Of a stretch of 64,000 bases of DNA, positions 7,919 to 17,102 are shown piece after piece (position 1 is the stretch's first letter; each line of letters opens with the position of its first letter). This stretch comes from Lentimicrobium sp. L6 (GTDB lineage Bacteria > Bacteroidota > Bacteroidia > Bacteroidales > UBA12170): the NCBI RefSeq assembly GCF_013166655.1, contig NZ_JABKCA010000003.1, positions 1-64,000 on the forward strand, written 5' to 3'. Below the pieces are notes generated by a model. It saw only the letters and a list, made by a program, of their open reading frames with translations. It was not told the origin of the DNA and did no database searches. A program made the position numbers and the translations under genes.

Positions 7919-9410
7919 ATTTTTTCCAGAAAGTAGGAGAGAAGATAATTAATACTGTGAATAATTCCAATCTTCCAAGCAGCATCAAGAAACTTAGTAC
8001 CCATTTTCCAAAATCGGGGATATGTGCATAATTGTCAACAGGACCTAGTGAGCCTAAGGCAGGACCAATATTACCTAGTGCGGATGCTGATGCTCCAACT
8101 GCCGATATAAAATCAAGCCCAATAGCAGTCATGAAAACAACTCCTACTACAAAAGTAGTGATATAGAAAAGGAAAAAAGAGGAGACTAAGAATACAATAT
8201 TTTGAGAAACAGGTCGATGATTGAGTCTTACAGGTAAAATGGCATGTGGGTGAAGTAATCTTCTGAATTCTAACAAACTATTTTTAATAAGAATGAGAAT
8301 CCTTACTACTTTCACTCCTCCACCTGTGCTTCCTGCACTTCCTCCTACAAAAAAGAGAATAAAGAGAAGGAACCATAAACCTGATGGCCATAATAGGTAA
8401 TCGGCTGTTACAAAACCGGTTGTTGTTATTATGGAGACTACTTGGAATAGACTATCCCTGAAGGCTTGTTCCCAACCCATATTCATTTTTAATATCAATC
8501 CTCCAGTAATAATCAAGGTAACTACAATAATAATTCCAATATATAATTGATATTCCTCATTAGCTTTTACTTTGGAGAACTTTCGTTTCAACATGAAATA
8601 ATGTAGAGAGAAATTGGTTCCAGCCAATATCATAAAGAGGATGATGATATATTGGATATATGGCGAAAAGCCTGCTACACTGTCGTTCTGGGTTGAGAAT
8701 CCTCCAGTGGCCATAGTGGCAAAAGCATGACAAACCGCATCGAAGAAACTCATATGTCCAATCATTAGAAGGATAATTTCTGCTACAGTTAATATGACAT
8801 AAAGTCCCCAGAGTCTTTTGGCCATTTCTTTTACCTTGGGATGTATTTTATCCGCGGTTGGACCTGGTGATTCGGCTGTAAATAATTGCATCCCACCAAT
8901 CCCTAGTAATGGTAAGATAGCTAAGGACAATACAATAATCCCCATCCCACCAATCCAATGTGTCATACTCCTCCAAAAAAGTAAGCCATGCGGAATAGAC
9001 TCTATATCATTTAATATGGATGCTCCTGTTGTGGTGAATCCTGACATGGTTTCGAAAAAAGAATCGGTGAAGGATTCAAAATAGCCGCTTAAATAAAAAG
9101 GAAGACTACCAAATAATGAGATGGCCATCCAACTAAAGCTAACTATCAAGTATGCTTCTTTTTTTGAGATGTGCTTAGTAGCTTTTCGTGTGTAAACAAC
9201 AGAGAATAAGCCAATAAAAATAGTAAACAATCCTGCTATTAATATAGGGAAGAATTCTGATGTTCCTTTCATGATATGGAAATCATAAAGTCCTTCAGGG
9301 TGGTAAAACCAAGAAAATGGCAATGCTGAAAAAATGGTTAAGCCTTCCAATATTAGTAAGAATCCAATTACTCGGAAAACCATTTTAAAATTTATAGATT
9401 GCCTTCGCAT
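7917..9410 (-). CDS. trkH: TrkH family potassium uptake protein
   Basis: A 497-aa polytopic inner-membrane subunit of the Trk/Ktr potassium uptake system. It has the four pseudo-repeated pore loops of the superfamily: GFTTTGAS, ATGGFSTQND, TTTGFVTADY and ALGNIGPALG. A glycine-rich GGSAGSTGGG stretch precedes the third transmembrane unit's end. The upstream gene trkA ends two bases before the ATG of trkH, so the two are co-transcribed and encode the regulatory and channel subunits of one transporter. Length is normal for TrkH. Confidence 0.95.
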   Translation of the reverse strand: MRRQSINFKMVFRVIGFLLILEGLTIFSALPFSWFYHPEGLYDFHIMKGTSEFFPILIAGLFTIFIGLFSVVYTRKATKHISKKEAYLIVSFSWMAISLFGSLPFYLSGYFESFTDSFFETMSGFTTTGASILNDIESIPHGLLFWRSMTHWIGGMGIIVLSLAILPLLGIGGMQLFTAESPGPTADKIHPKVKEMAKRLWGLYVILTVAEIILLMIGHMSFFDAVCHAFATMATGGFSTQNDSVAGFSPYIQYIIILFMILAGTNFSLHYFMLKRKFSKVKANEEYQLYIGIIIVVTLIITGGLILKMNMGWEQAFRDSLFQVVSIITTTGFVTADYLLWPSGLWFLLFILFFVGGSAGSTGGGVKVVRILILIKNSLLEFRRLLHPHAILPVRLNHRPVSQNIVFLVSSFFLFYITTFVVGVVFMTAIGLDFISAVGASASALGNIGPALGSLGPVDNYAHIPDFGKWVLSFLMLLGRLELFTVLIIFSPTFWKK

Positions 9411-9412
9411 GT

Positions 9413-10756
9413 CTAGTGTTTAAATAGTTTGTTGATTTTATGAATCGCCTCAGGTAATGCAAAAACTACCGCTTTATCACCCTCTTGCAATTGGAAATCA
9501 CCAACCGCAATAAAACTTTCATCATCTCTAATGATACCACCAATAATACTGCCTTTTGGCATTGATAATTTTTTTAATGGCTTTTTAGTAACGGCAGATT
9601 TAGGCATAGCTACTAATTCAATCACATCAGCATTTATTCCACTCAAACATTTAACGGTTGTTACTTTTGCCTCCATGGTATATAGGTTAATCACACTTGC
9701 AGTAGTTAATTTTTTGTTGATGATGGTATCAATACCTATGTTTTGGGCAATATCTATATATTCAATGTTTTCAACTAGGGCTATGGTTTTCTTTACACCA
9801 AGACTTTTTGCATGAAGACAAGTGAGGATATTTGTTTCAGTATGATTGGTCACCGCAATAAAGGCGTCCATTTCTCTAATACCTTCATCTTCTAATAGTT
9901 CCATATCTCTGGCATCTCCGTTAATGATAAGGGTATTCTCCAAATCGTTGGTTAGAGAATTGGCTCTTTTATTGTCATTTTCAAAGAGCTTGATGTTCAT
10001 TTTGTCTTGAAGTTTGGAAGCGGTCATCCTACCAATTCTACCTCCTCCAATTAACATAATGTCTTTGATGTCAAAGTTTTGTTTACCACCCAATTCCAAT
10101 AGTAACTTTACGCCATCAGGTTTCGTAATGACATAGGCCAAATCATTTTCACGAAAAGAATCATTGCCTGTTGGGATTATGGTTTTACCATTTCTATGAA
10201 TTGCAACAGCTCTAAAATCAAGGTTAGGGTAATCAGTAGCCAATTGAGTTAGTGTTTTATTTACGACCAAAGCGTATTTGTCTAACTTTATTAGAAAAAG
10301 CTGCAATTTCCCCCCTGAGAATTCGAAAATTTCGGTAGCTGCAGTTTGATTCAATAGTTGAATAACCTCATTTGATACTACTTGTTCAGGATTGATTAAA
10401 ATATCTACGCCTTTTTCTTCAAATATGGCGCGGTTTTTTTCGCTCATAAATTCCACATTGGAAATACGAGCTACGGTTCTTTTTACTCCAAGTTTTTTTC
10501 CGAGGATGGCTGTTAAAAGATTAATGGCTTCGTCATGCAAAACTGCAATTAGCAAATCAGCGCCTTTGATTCCTGCCTCTTCTAATACATCTACTGAAAT
10601 AGAGCTTCCCACAACTGGCATAATATCAGTATGATTACCGATCATAGTTAAGATCTCTTCATTGGGATCGATAAATATGATATTATGATGCTCATCTGCT
10701 AATAGTTGAGCAAGGTGTAAACCCACTTCTCCGTCTCCTGCAATAATAATATTCAT
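9413..10756 (-). CDS. trkA: Trk system potassium transporter TrkA (RCK regulatory subunit)
   Basis: A 447-aa cytoplasmic, membrane-associated gating subunit of the Trk potassium transporter. It contains two RCK units, each a Rossmann TrkA-N fold followed by TrkA-C. The first begins MNIIIAGDGEVGLHLA and the second IMLIGGGRIGRMTA at about residue 232. The ATG at 10756 was chosen because it starts the first Rossmann strand directly; the in-frame extension to 10834 begins with TTG and has no domain match. It is followed by trkH two bases later. A consensus -7 box ends only about 7 bases before this ATG, implying a very short leader. Confidence 0.94.
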   Translation of the reverse strand: MNIIIAGDGEVGLHLAQLLADEHHNIIFIDPNEEILTMIGNHTDIMPVVGSSISVDVLEEAGIKGADLLIAVLHDEAINLLTAILGKKLGVKRTVARISNVEFMSEKNRAIFEEKGVDILINPEQVVSNEVIQLLNQTAATEIFEFSGGKLQLFLIKLDKYALVVNKTLTQLATDYPNLDFRAVAIHRNGKTIIPTGNDSFRENDLAYVITKPDGVKLLLELGGKQNFDIKDIMLIGGGRIGRMTASKLQDKMNIKLFENDNKRANSLTNDLENTLIINGDARDMELLEDEGIREMDAFIAVTNHTETNILTCLHAKSLGVKKTIALVENIEYIDIAQNIGIDTIINKKLTTASVINLYTMEAKVTTVKCLSGINADVIELVAMPKSAVTKKPLKKLSMPKGSIIGGIIRDDESFIAVGDFQLQEGDKAVVFALPEAIHKINKLFKH

Positions 10757-10762
10757 AGCCGC

Positions 10763-10770
10763 CAAAGTTA
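10763..10770 (-). promoter_or_regulatory. Candidate -7 box (TAACTTTG) for trkA-trkH
   Basis: A TAnnTTTG match on the minus strand, ending 7 bases before the trkA ATG. If used, transcription would begin at or within a few bases of the start codon. Confidence 0.4.
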
Positions 10771-10917
10771 ATAGAATCTGTAAAACTTTAAAATATTCTT
10801 TTCTTAAAAAGTATTTTTTGTAATTAAAAATCAATCAGGTAATTAGAGGCTTTTGTCTTAGCCTTTTCCAATTATAATGGCCATAAAAGAGTAGTGTTTT
10901 TGAAAAAATACAGGTGA

Positions 10918-12639
10918 TTATAAACTTTTCTCAATGATTTCGAGAAGAGCATCAGCGGCTTCATCTTCGGGTACATTTTTCTGTATTAAATCATGCTTTT
11001 TGTAGATGTTTACTTTCCCGCGACCAGCTCCCACATAACCAAAATCGGCATCAGCCATTTCTCCTAAACCATTTACAATACATCCCATCACTGCAATTTT
11101 TAATCCTTTAAAAGCCGTTGTTTTCTTTTTAATGTCTTGAAGCTTCTCTTGAATATTGAATAGAGTTCTGCCACAAGAAGGACAAGCGATGTATTCTGTT
11201 TTACTCACCCGCTGCCTGCTGGCTTGTAGAATACCTAAACTGATTTCATTGGTATTGAAATTTGGTGAATCAATCCATAAGCCGTCCAGTTGACCTTTTA
11301 GAAAAAACGGTCCAGCTATTACTGCAGACTGTATCATTAATTTGTTTTCCGATTTTTCATGATTTCGAAGCTTCAATATGATAGGAAGGTTAATACGCAA
11401 CTCATTAATACTATGTATAGCTTTATGTGTATCCGCAATATCACATTCGTCTGTTTTTTCTAATACTAATATTAAATGATTAATAGGGGAGACTAGTTTT
11501 GCAAATTCGGTGTTCCATTCTGATGCTTTTAGATTCAGAAAGTAGTTTTGGTCTTTGGAGAAATGATCGTTTTTGAGTTGTTCGAGGGAAAGTTGTTGGA
11601 TGTGAGTGTTATAATCTTTGGAAACCCAGATGTCATCTTCAAAATAATAATCAGCTTCTAGTATGGTATCCGATTTAAGATCTGAATTTCCGATAACCGC
11701 AGGAACCTGTTGAGCTCCAAAGTTCAAGACTTTTACACTCTTTCTTCGGGCATAACTTGTTTGCTCGTCCTGATGTTTCCAAGGATTTTCTTTTGAAGCT
11801 TTTGCGATTTCAATGGCTACTGGAATTTCATATTCAGGCTCTTCTGTTAAAGAAACTCTTATGGTTTCTCCAATACCTTGACTCAATAAACACCCAATAC
11901 CCACAGCAGACTTTATCCTGCCATCCTCAGCATCACCAGCCTCAGTTACACCCAAATGTAATGGGAAAGAAAGATTTTCTTCCTCCATCTTTTGTTTGAA
12001 TAGTTCATTGGCCTTTACCATAACCAATACATTGCTAGCCTTTAGTGAAATAACCAATTGATTGAAATCTAGCGCCTTAAAAATTCGGATAAATTCCATA
12101 GCAGATTCAGCCATACCCTCTGCTGTGTTACCATATTTGTTTATTATTCTTTCGGAAAGAGAACCGTGGTTCACTCCAACTCTGATAGCTGTTTTATGGG
12201 TTTTGCAGATTTCAACTAATCCGCTTAATCTTTCCTTTATTTTATCAAGCTCTAAATGGTATTCTTCTTTGGACCAGCTTGTTCTTCCGCTCTTTTTATC
12301 AATATAATTTCCGGGGTTTATTCTTACTTTTTCTACTAGTTGTGCAGCTACATCTGCTGCTTTGGGATTAAAATGAATATCAGCTGAAAGAGGAATATTA
12401 TATCCTCTTTTTTTTAATTCGTTTTTGATTTGGCCTAATGCTTGGGCTTCGCGAGTATCACGAGCCGTTATTCTGACCAAATGAGCTCCAGCATCCGCTA
12501 TTCTGATGCATTGTTCAACAGTTGCATCAATATCCATGGTAGAAGTTGAGGTCATGGATTGTAAAATTAACGGTTCTAGGAGGCCCATTTTAATAGAGCC
12601 AATATTTACTATGTTTTTTTTGGGTTCAGATGAATTCAT
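10918..12639 (-). CDS. ispG: 4-hydroxy-3-methylbut-2-en-1-yl diphosphate synthase (IspG/GcpE), long form
   Basis: A 573-aa [4Fe-4S] enzyme of the methylerythritol phosphate pathway, converting MEcPP to HMBPP for isoprenoid synthesis. An N-terminal TIM barrel starts at about residue 8 (VNIGSIKMG, QSMTST, LVRITA, RVGVNHGSLS). A large central insertion spans roughly residues 290-480. The C-terminal iron-sulfur domain carries ligands Cys486, Cys489 (CPSC) and Cys520, plus Glu527 (GCIVNGLGE). E. coli IspG is about 370 aa; this three-domain form with an insert is typical of Bacteroidota, Chlamydia and plants. The gene is monocistronic and divergent from dnaK. Confidence 0.95.
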   Translation of the reverse strand: MNSSEPKKNIVNIGSIKMGLLEPLILQSMTSTSTMDIDATVEQCIRIADAGAHLVRITARDTREAQALGQIKNELKKRGYNIPLSADIHFNPKAADVAAQLVEKVRINPGNYIDKKSGRTSWSKEEYHLELDKIKERLSGLVEICKTHKTAIRVGVNHGSLSERIINKYGNTAEGMAESAMEFIRIFKALDFNQLVISLKASNVLVMVKANELFKQKMEEENLSFPLHLGVTEAGDAEDGRIKSAVGIGCLLSQGIGETIRVSLTEEPEYEIPVAIEIAKASKENPWKHQDEQTSYARRKSVKVLNFGAQQVPAVIGNSDLKSDTILEADYYFEDDIWVSKDYNTHIQQLSLEQLKNDHFSKDQNYFLNLKASEWNTEFAKLVSPINHLILVLEKTDECDIADTHKAIHSINELRINLPIILKLRNHEKSENKLMIQSAVIAGPFFLKGQLDGLWIDSPNFNTNEISLGILQASRQRVSKTEYIACPSCGRTLFNIQEKLQDIKKKTTAFKGLKIAVMGCIVNGLGEMADADFGYVGAGRGKVNIYKKHDLIQKNVPEDEAADALLEIIEKSL

Positions 12640-12700
12640 CTTTTTGAGTATTTAGATTGCAAAGATGCAAACAATATATTTACACTTTGTCATTAAACCG

Positions 12701-12784
12701 CATGAAAAAGTGTAGAAATGTGCCGAAAGACGTAGCTTGAATTTTCATTTCTGTCGTTTTGTCATGAAAAATGTCGTGAAAAAG
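12701..12784 (+). promoter_or_regulatory. Three CATGAAAAA-type direct repeats upstream of dnaK
   Basis: CATGAAAAAG occurs at 12701-12710, CATGAAAAAT at 12763-12772 and CGTGAAAAAG at 12775-12784; the last two are 12 bp apart. They lie in the 245-bp divergent gap between ispG and dnaK. No CIRCE element or TAnnTTTG box was found there. A regulatory role is inference. Confidence 0.3.
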
Positions 12785-12871
12785 AGGGTGTTTGCTTTGG
12801 CATAGGAATTGAGAAAGGTTGTTTACTTGAAGACAAAAAAACAAGAAATAAATAAAATAAAAATATATAAA

Positions 12872-12877
12872 AAGGAG
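12872..12877 (+). promoter_or_regulatory. Strong Shine-Dalgarno of dnaK
   Basis: AAGGAG lies 7 bases before the dnaK ATG at 12885. Most genes in this window have no visible Shine-Dalgarno, so this one stands out and fixes the start codon. The ATG at 44748 has another. Confidence 0.7.
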
Positions 12878-12884
12878 ATTTAAA

Positions 12885-14804
12885 ATGGGAAAAATAATTG
12901 GAATTGACTTAGGTACTACCAACTCCTGTGTTGCGGTAATGGAAGGAAATGAGCCTGTTGTTATTCAAAACAGCGAAGGACGTAGAACAACACCATCAAT
13001 TGTTGCTTTTACTGAGAATGGTGAGCGTAAAGTGGGGGATCCTGCAAAGCGACAGGCCATCACAAACCCTGAAAAAACAATTTTCTCTATCAAGAGATTT
13101 ATGGGAGAAACATTCGACAGAGTTCAATTAGAAACAGGTCGTGTTCCTTACAAAGTTGTTAAAGGTGAAAATAATACACCAAGAGTACAGATTGATGATA
13201 GAAAATATACTCCACAAGAAATTTCAGCTATCACACTTCAGAAAATGAAGAAAACTGCTGAGGATTTCTTAGGACAAGAAGTAACAGAAGCTGTTATTAC
13301 AGTTCCTGCTTATTTCTCTGATAGCCAACGTCAAGCCACGAAAGAAGCTGGTGAGATTGCTGGTTTAACAGTAAAAAGAATTATCAATGAACCAACAGCT
13401 GCGGCTTTAGCTTATGGGTTAGACAAAAAAGATGTAGACCAAAAAATAGCTGTATATGATTTAGGTGGTGGTACATTCGATATCTCTATCCTAGAATTAG
13501 GTGATGGTGTATTCGAAGTATTATCTACTAATGGTGATACCCACTTAGGTGGTGATGATTTTGACCAAGTTATTATTGACTGGTTGGCTCAAGAATTCAA
13601 GAACGACGAAGGTGTTGACTTGAAGAAAGACCCAATGGCATTACAGCGTTTAAAAGAAGCTGCTGAAAAAGCTAAAATTGAATTGTCTTCTTCTTTAGAA
13701 ACAGAAATCAACTTGCCTTATATTATGCCTGTTGATGGTGTGCCAAAGCACTTAGTGAAGAAATTATCTTTAGCTAAATTTGACCAATTAACTCACGATT
13801 TAGTTCAAAGAACTATAGAGCCTTGTAAATTAGCACTAAAAGATGCTGGAATGTCAGCTTCAGATGTTGATGAAATTATTTTAGTGGGAGGTTCAACTCG
13901 TATTCCTGCTATTCAAAAAGTAGTAAAAGAATTCTTTGGAAAAGAGCCTTCAAAAGGTGTTAATCCAGATGAGGTTGTTGCAATTGGTGCTGCTATTCAA
14001 GGTGGTGTTCTTTCAGGAGATGTTAAGGATGTATTATTATTAGATGTGACTCCACTTTCAATGGGTATTGAAACTTTAGGTGGTGTTTTAACTAAGATGA
14101 TTGAAGCCAACACAACTATTCCAGTGAAGAAAAGTGAGACTTTCTCTACTGCTGCTGATAACCAGCCTTCAGTTGAGATTCATATCCTTCAAGGAGAGCG
14201 TCCAATGGCTGCTCAAAATAAGAGCTTAGGTCGTTTCCACCTAGATGGTGTGCCTCCAGCTCCACGTGGTGTTCCACAAATTGAAGTTACTTTCGATATC
14301 GATGCCAATGGTATTCTTAACGTAAGTGCTAAAGACAAAGGAACAGGTAAAGAGCAGAACATTAGAATTGAAGCTTCTTCAGGACTATCTGATGAAGAAA
14401 TCCAAAAGATGAAGCAAGAAGCTGAAGCCAATGCAGATGCTGATAAGAAAATAAAAGAAGAAGCTGATAAGCTAAACCAAGCGGATAATTTAGTATTCCA
14501 AACTGAAAAGCAGTTGAAAGAATATGGTGATAAATTACCTGAAGACAAAAAAGCAGCTATTGAAAAAGCAGCCGCTGATTTGAAAGAAGCGCATCAGAAA
14601 AAAGACTTCGCTGGAATTGATACTCACATGGAAGCTTTGAATGCAATGTGGCAAGAAGCTAGTCAAGAGATGTATAAAGGACAAGAAGGTCAGCCAGGTG
14701 CAGATCCAAATGCAGCACAAGGACAACCTAACCCAGGTGCCCAAGCTGATGGTGGCGACGAAGTAACCGACGTTGATTTCGAAGAAGTGAAGGAAGATAA
14801 ATAA
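12885..14804 (+). CDS. dnaK: Molecular chaperone DnaK (Hsp70)
   Basis: A full-length 639-aa Hsp70. The ATPase domain begins [17 protein letters not shown] and contains phosphate-binding motifs [14 protein letters not shown] and [11 protein letters not shown]. The linker region [16 protein letters not shown] is at about residue 385. The substrate-binding domain and a helical lid follow, with a Gln/Gly/Pro-rich tail ending in [14 protein letters not shown]. It folds proteins with DnaJ and GrpE, neither of which is adjacent here. A strong Shine-Dalgarno precedes the ATG and a strong terminator follows, so it appears monocistronic. Confidence 0.99.
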   Translation: MGKIIGIDLGTTNSCVAVMEGNEPVVIQNSEGRRTTPSIVAFTENGERKVGDPAKRQAITNPEKTIFSIKRFMGETFDRVQLETGRVPYKVVKGENNTPRVQIDDRKYTPQEISAITLQKMKKTAEDFLGQEVTEAVITVPAYFSDSQRQATKEAGEIAGLTVKRIINEPTAAALAYGLDKKDVDQKIAVYDLGGGTFDISILELGDGVFEVLSTNGDTHLGGDDFDQVIIDWLAQEFKNDEGVDLKKDPMALQRLKEAAEKAKIELSSSLETEINLPYIMPVDGVPKHLVKKLSLAKFDQLTHDLVQRTIEPCKLALKDAGMSASDVDEIILVGGSTRIPAIQKVVKEFFGKEPSKGVNPDEVVAIGAAIQGGVLSGDVKDVLLLDVTPLSMGIETLGGVLTKMIEANTTIPVKKSETFSTAADNQPSVEIHILQGERPMAAQNKSLGRFHLDGVPPAPRGVPQIEVTFDIDANGILNVSAKDKGTGKEQNIRIEASSGLSDEEIQKMKQEAEANADADKKIKEEADKLNQADNLVFQTEKQLKEYGDKLPEDKKAAIEKAAADLKEAHQKKDFAGIDTHMEALNAMWQEASQEMYKGQEGQPGADPNAAQGQPNPGAQADGGDEVTDVDFEEVKEDK

Positions 14805-14825
14805 TATCGAATAGATATAAATTCA

Positions 14826-14857
14826 CCCTCCAGACCAATGGTTTGGAGGGTTTTTTT
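14826..14857 (+). terminator. Strong rho-independent terminator of dnaK
   Basis: An 11-bp stem (14826-14836 with 14840-14850, one G-U pair) with a 3-nt loop, followed by seven T residues. Confidence 0.9.
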
Positions 14858-14889
14858 GTATCTTTAAAAATCCTTATTTTTACATCTTA

Positions 14890-15465
14890 ATGAAAGAAAT
14901 ACAAATCATAAAAACTAAAATAGAAATTCATACGGAGCGAATCGTTTTGCTCTCCGGAAATGGGCAAAACGTAGGCAAAACTACATTTGCTTGTCAGCTC
15001 ATCAAACATCTGAAAAATCTCAATCAGAAGGTTTATGCACTAAAGATTACTCCGCATTTTCATACGGAGACTCCTCCTTATTGTATTTTTAAAGATGATA
15101 GGTTTATTCTGTCATTGGAAAAGGAAATAAATACAGGTAAAGACAGCAGCCGATTTTTGGAAGCCGGCGCTGATGAGTCTTTTGTTCTTCAAGTGAAGGA
15201 TGCTTTTTTAGCTGAAGCTATTAATTTTACTTTTTCTATGATTTCTGAGGATGTTAAGGTTGTGATTGAATCTGGAGCTTTTCGAAGATTATATATGCCT
15301 GCTCTGTTTTTATTTTTAATGAATGATAGAAAAGATACCATTAAAGAATCTGCCATTGGCCTAGCTTCATTGGCCAATAAGATCATTCTTTTTGATGGAA
15401 TTGGGTTTAGTGAGAATGTTGAAAAAATTCAGCTTAAAAATGAGCAGCTTTACTGGAAAGATTAA
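14890..15465 (+). CDS. MobB-like P-loop NTPase, orphan
   Basis: A 191-aa P-loop protein. The Walker A motif SGNGQNVGKTTF lies at about residues 22-33. It is followed by a conserved-looking KITPHFH segment and by GKDSSRFLEAGAD at about 88-100, which resembles the GKDS-R-AGA signature of MobB. MobB proteins bind GTP and assist molybdopterin guanine dinucleotide synthesis. No other molybdenum-cofactor gene is in the window, and the middle of the protein differs from typical MobB, so the cofactor role is doubtful. It lies just after the dnaK terminator and 165 bases before guaD. Confidence 0.6.
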   Translation: MKEIQIIKTKIEIHTERIVLLSGNGQNVGKTTFACQLIKHLKNLNQKVYALKITPHFHTETPPYCIFKDDRFILSLEKEINTGKDSSRFLEAGADESFVLQVKDAFLAEAINFTFSMISEDVKVVIESGAFRRLYMPALFLFLMNDRKDTIKESAIGLASLANKIILFDGIGFSENVEKIQLKNEQLYWKD

Positions 15466-15518
15466 TTTTGCATTTAGCTTATAATGATGTGTTGGGATAT
15501 TATATCGTAATAAATATC

Positions 15519-15581
15519 CACAAAGACACGAAAGTAGATATTATATTGTTGTTATCTTAGCTTTGTGTCTTAGTGCTTTCG
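15519..15581. repeat. Imperfect inverted repeat (CACAAAGACACGAAAG type)
   Basis: CACAAAGACACGAAAG at 15519-15534 has a near-complementary partner at 15561-15581, whose reverse complement reads CGAAAGCACTAAGACACAAAG. The two arms carry the same AAGACAC and CGAAAG words in different order. They lie in the gap between the MobB-like gene and guaD. No open reading frame is associated. Confidence 0.5.
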
Positions 15582-15630
15582 AGGCTAGACAATTCTACCC
15601 TAAGATTCAGAGCATAAAGAATGAGTATAT

Positions 15631-16914
15631 ATGAAGACAAACCAAATAAAAGGCATTAGAGCCCAGATTTTCCACTTTATTTCTAAAGACCAATATGAGT
15701 TTTTTGAGGATGGTTTATTGATTATGGATCATGGATTAGTAAAAGCTCTTGGGTCTTATAAAGATTTAAAATCGCAATGGAGTTCACAAGTAGTCATAGA
15801 GCATTATAGAGATAGGATTTTGATGCCTGGTTTTATTGATGCACATATTCATGGAGTACAAACGGCTGTAATGGCATCCTATGGAGCCGATTTATTACAA
15901 TGGCTCAAAGAATATACCTTTCCATTAGAAAACCAATTTTCTGATGCCGACTTTGCTAAAAAAGCTACTCATTTTTTCTTTAGGCAAATGCTGAAAAACG
16001 GAACCACAACAGCTGCTATCTATTCTTCAGTTCATCAGGAATCTATTGTAGCTATAATGGAAGAAGCGCTTCGGTTGAATATGAGGATTCAAGCAGGGAA
16101 AACCAATATGGATAGGAATGCTCCAGCAAATCTTTGTGAAGCTACAAATGAGACTTTCAAAATTGGAGAGGAACTCATTCAAAAATATGAAGGCAAAGGC
16201 CGATTGAACTATTTATTGACTCCTCGTTTTGCTATTACTAGTACTCCAGAGCAACTCCAACAACTTCAATTACTCAAAGAAAAATATCCTCATATAGGAG
16301 TACAAACTCATATTTCAGAAAATCATGAAGAAATAGAATCCACTAAAAACTTGTTTCCAGATAGAAAAGACTATTTAGATGTTTATGAACATTATGATTT
16401 AGTGGAGAAAAATACCCTTTTAGGTCATGCCATCCATTTCTCCGTAGACGAGTGGAAAAGAGTGAAAGAATCTAATGCTAGCTTAGTTCACTGTCCAACT
16501 TCTAATCTATTTTTAGGATCTGGATTATTCAACTTGCAAAAAGCTTGGGAAGAGGATATTCCCTTAGCTTTAGCCAGTGATGTGGGAGGAGGAATGAGTT
16601 TTTCCATGCTCAAAACTGCAGCAGCAGCCTATCAAGTGGCCGCTCTCAGAGGATATAAGGCCACCGCTTTGCAACTCTTCTATTTGCTAACCTTAGGAGG
16701 AGCGAGAGCAATGGGCTTAGATGATAAGATTGGCAATTTCGAAATTGGTAAAGAAGCCGACTTTATTCTTCTAGACTCCTCAAATATTGAGCTTGTAGAC
16801 GAGCGTTTGAAAACCGCCAAAACCTTAGAAGAGAAACTTTTTGCTATTTTGATTCTTGGTGATGATAGGTTGATGGATAGTGTTTGGTTGATGGGGGAGA
16901 GTGTTGAGTTTTAA
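15631..16914 (+). CDS. guaD: Guanine deaminase
   Basis: A 427-aa amidohydrolase-superfamily enzyme converting guanine to xanthine and ammonia in purine catabolism or salvage. Zinc ligands and catalytic residues are present: His72 and His74 in PGFIDAHIHG, His227 and Glu230 in QTHISEN, His266 in LGHAIHF, and Asp317 in LASDVGGG. The family-typical HCPTSNLFLGSG lies at about 288-298. This combination is specific for guanine deaminase within the superfamily. Length is normal. It stands alone upstream of the REP cluster. Confidence 0.92.
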   Translation: MKTNQIKGIRAQIFHFISKDQYEFFEDGLLIMDHGLVKALGSYKDLKSQWSSQVVIEHYRDRILMPGFIDAHIHGVQTAVMASYGADLLQWLKEYTFPLENQFSDADFAKKATHFFFRQMLKNGTTTAAIYSSVHQESIVAIMEEALRLNMRIQAGKTNMDRNAPANLCEATNETFKIGEELIQKYEGKGRLNYLLTPRFAITSTPEQLQQLQLLKEKYPHIGVQTHISENHEEIESTKNLFPDRKDYLDVYEHYDLVEKNTLLGHAIHFSVDEWKRVKESNASLVHCPTSNLFLGSGLFNLQKAWEEDIPLALASDVGGGMSFSMLKTAAAAYQVAALRGYKATALQLFYLLTLGGARAMGLDDKIGNFEIGKEADFILLDSSNIELVDERLKTAKTLEEKLFAILILGDDRLMDSVWLMGESVEF

Positions 16915-16920
16915 GGTACT

Positions 16921-16970
16921 CTTTCAGGGCTACTTATTAGATGTACCTGATGCGATGCAACAGGTTAACT
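16921..16970. repeat. REP-like unit 1 with hairpin, left flank of Y1 transposase
   Basis: TTTCAGGGCTACTTATT is a degenerate, inverted version of the AATAAG-GCCCTGAAAGGGC unit. It is followed by an ACCTG/CAGGT hairpin (16945-16965). The segment 16947-16970 matches 17686-17709 on the far side of the transposase at 18 of 24 positions, in direct orientation. Confidence 0.5.
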
Positions 16971-16976
16971 TAAAAT

Positions 16977-16989
16977 GCCCTTACAGGGC
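16977..16989 (-). repeat. REP-like palindrome 2
   Basis: GCCCTTACAGGGC reads GCCCTGTAAGGGC on the minus strand, identical to the unit at 17087-17099 but inverted. Confidence 0.65.
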
Positions 16990-17017
16990 TTTGGTATCGT
17001 ATTCCAGATTCTTTTGA

Positions 17018-17030
17018 GCCCTGAAAGGGC
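17018..17030 (+). repeat. REP-like palindrome 3
   Basis: GCCCTGAAAGGGC followed by GACTTATCTT. It differs by one base in the palindrome core from the unit at 17087-17099, which has the related tail GGCTTAATCTT. Confidence 0.65.
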
Positions 17031-17038
17031 GACTTATC

Positions 17039-17065
17039 TTAAGCCAAGGTAAGGCCTTGGCTTAA
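17039..17065. repeat. Perfect 11-bp palindrome between REP units
   Basis: TTAAGCCAAGG (17039-17049) pairs perfectly with CCTTGGCTTAA (17055-17065) across a 5-nt loop. There is no T-tract, so it is more likely part of a composite repeat than a terminator. Confidence 0.7.
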
Positions 17066-17086
17066 AAAGATACCTGCTGAATAAGA

Positions 17087-17099
17087 GCCCTGTAAGGGC
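17087..17099 (+). repeat. REP-like palindrome 4, beside the transposase stop
   Basis: GCCCTGTAAGGGC preceded by AATAAGA. It ends three bases before the stop codon of the Y1 transposase, the arrangement expected for a REP-associated transposase. Confidence 0.65.
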
Positions 17100-17102
17100 G
17101 GC

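Noticed and set aside
12680-12922. Minus-strand open frame over the dnaK start
   Set aside because: Low-complexity Phe/Ile/Leu-rich translation, overlaps the dnaK start codon and Shine-Dalgarno.
14213-14744. Two minus-strand frames antisense to dnaK
   Set aside because: They mirror dnaK codons (Ser/Leu/Cys-rich) with no independent evidence.
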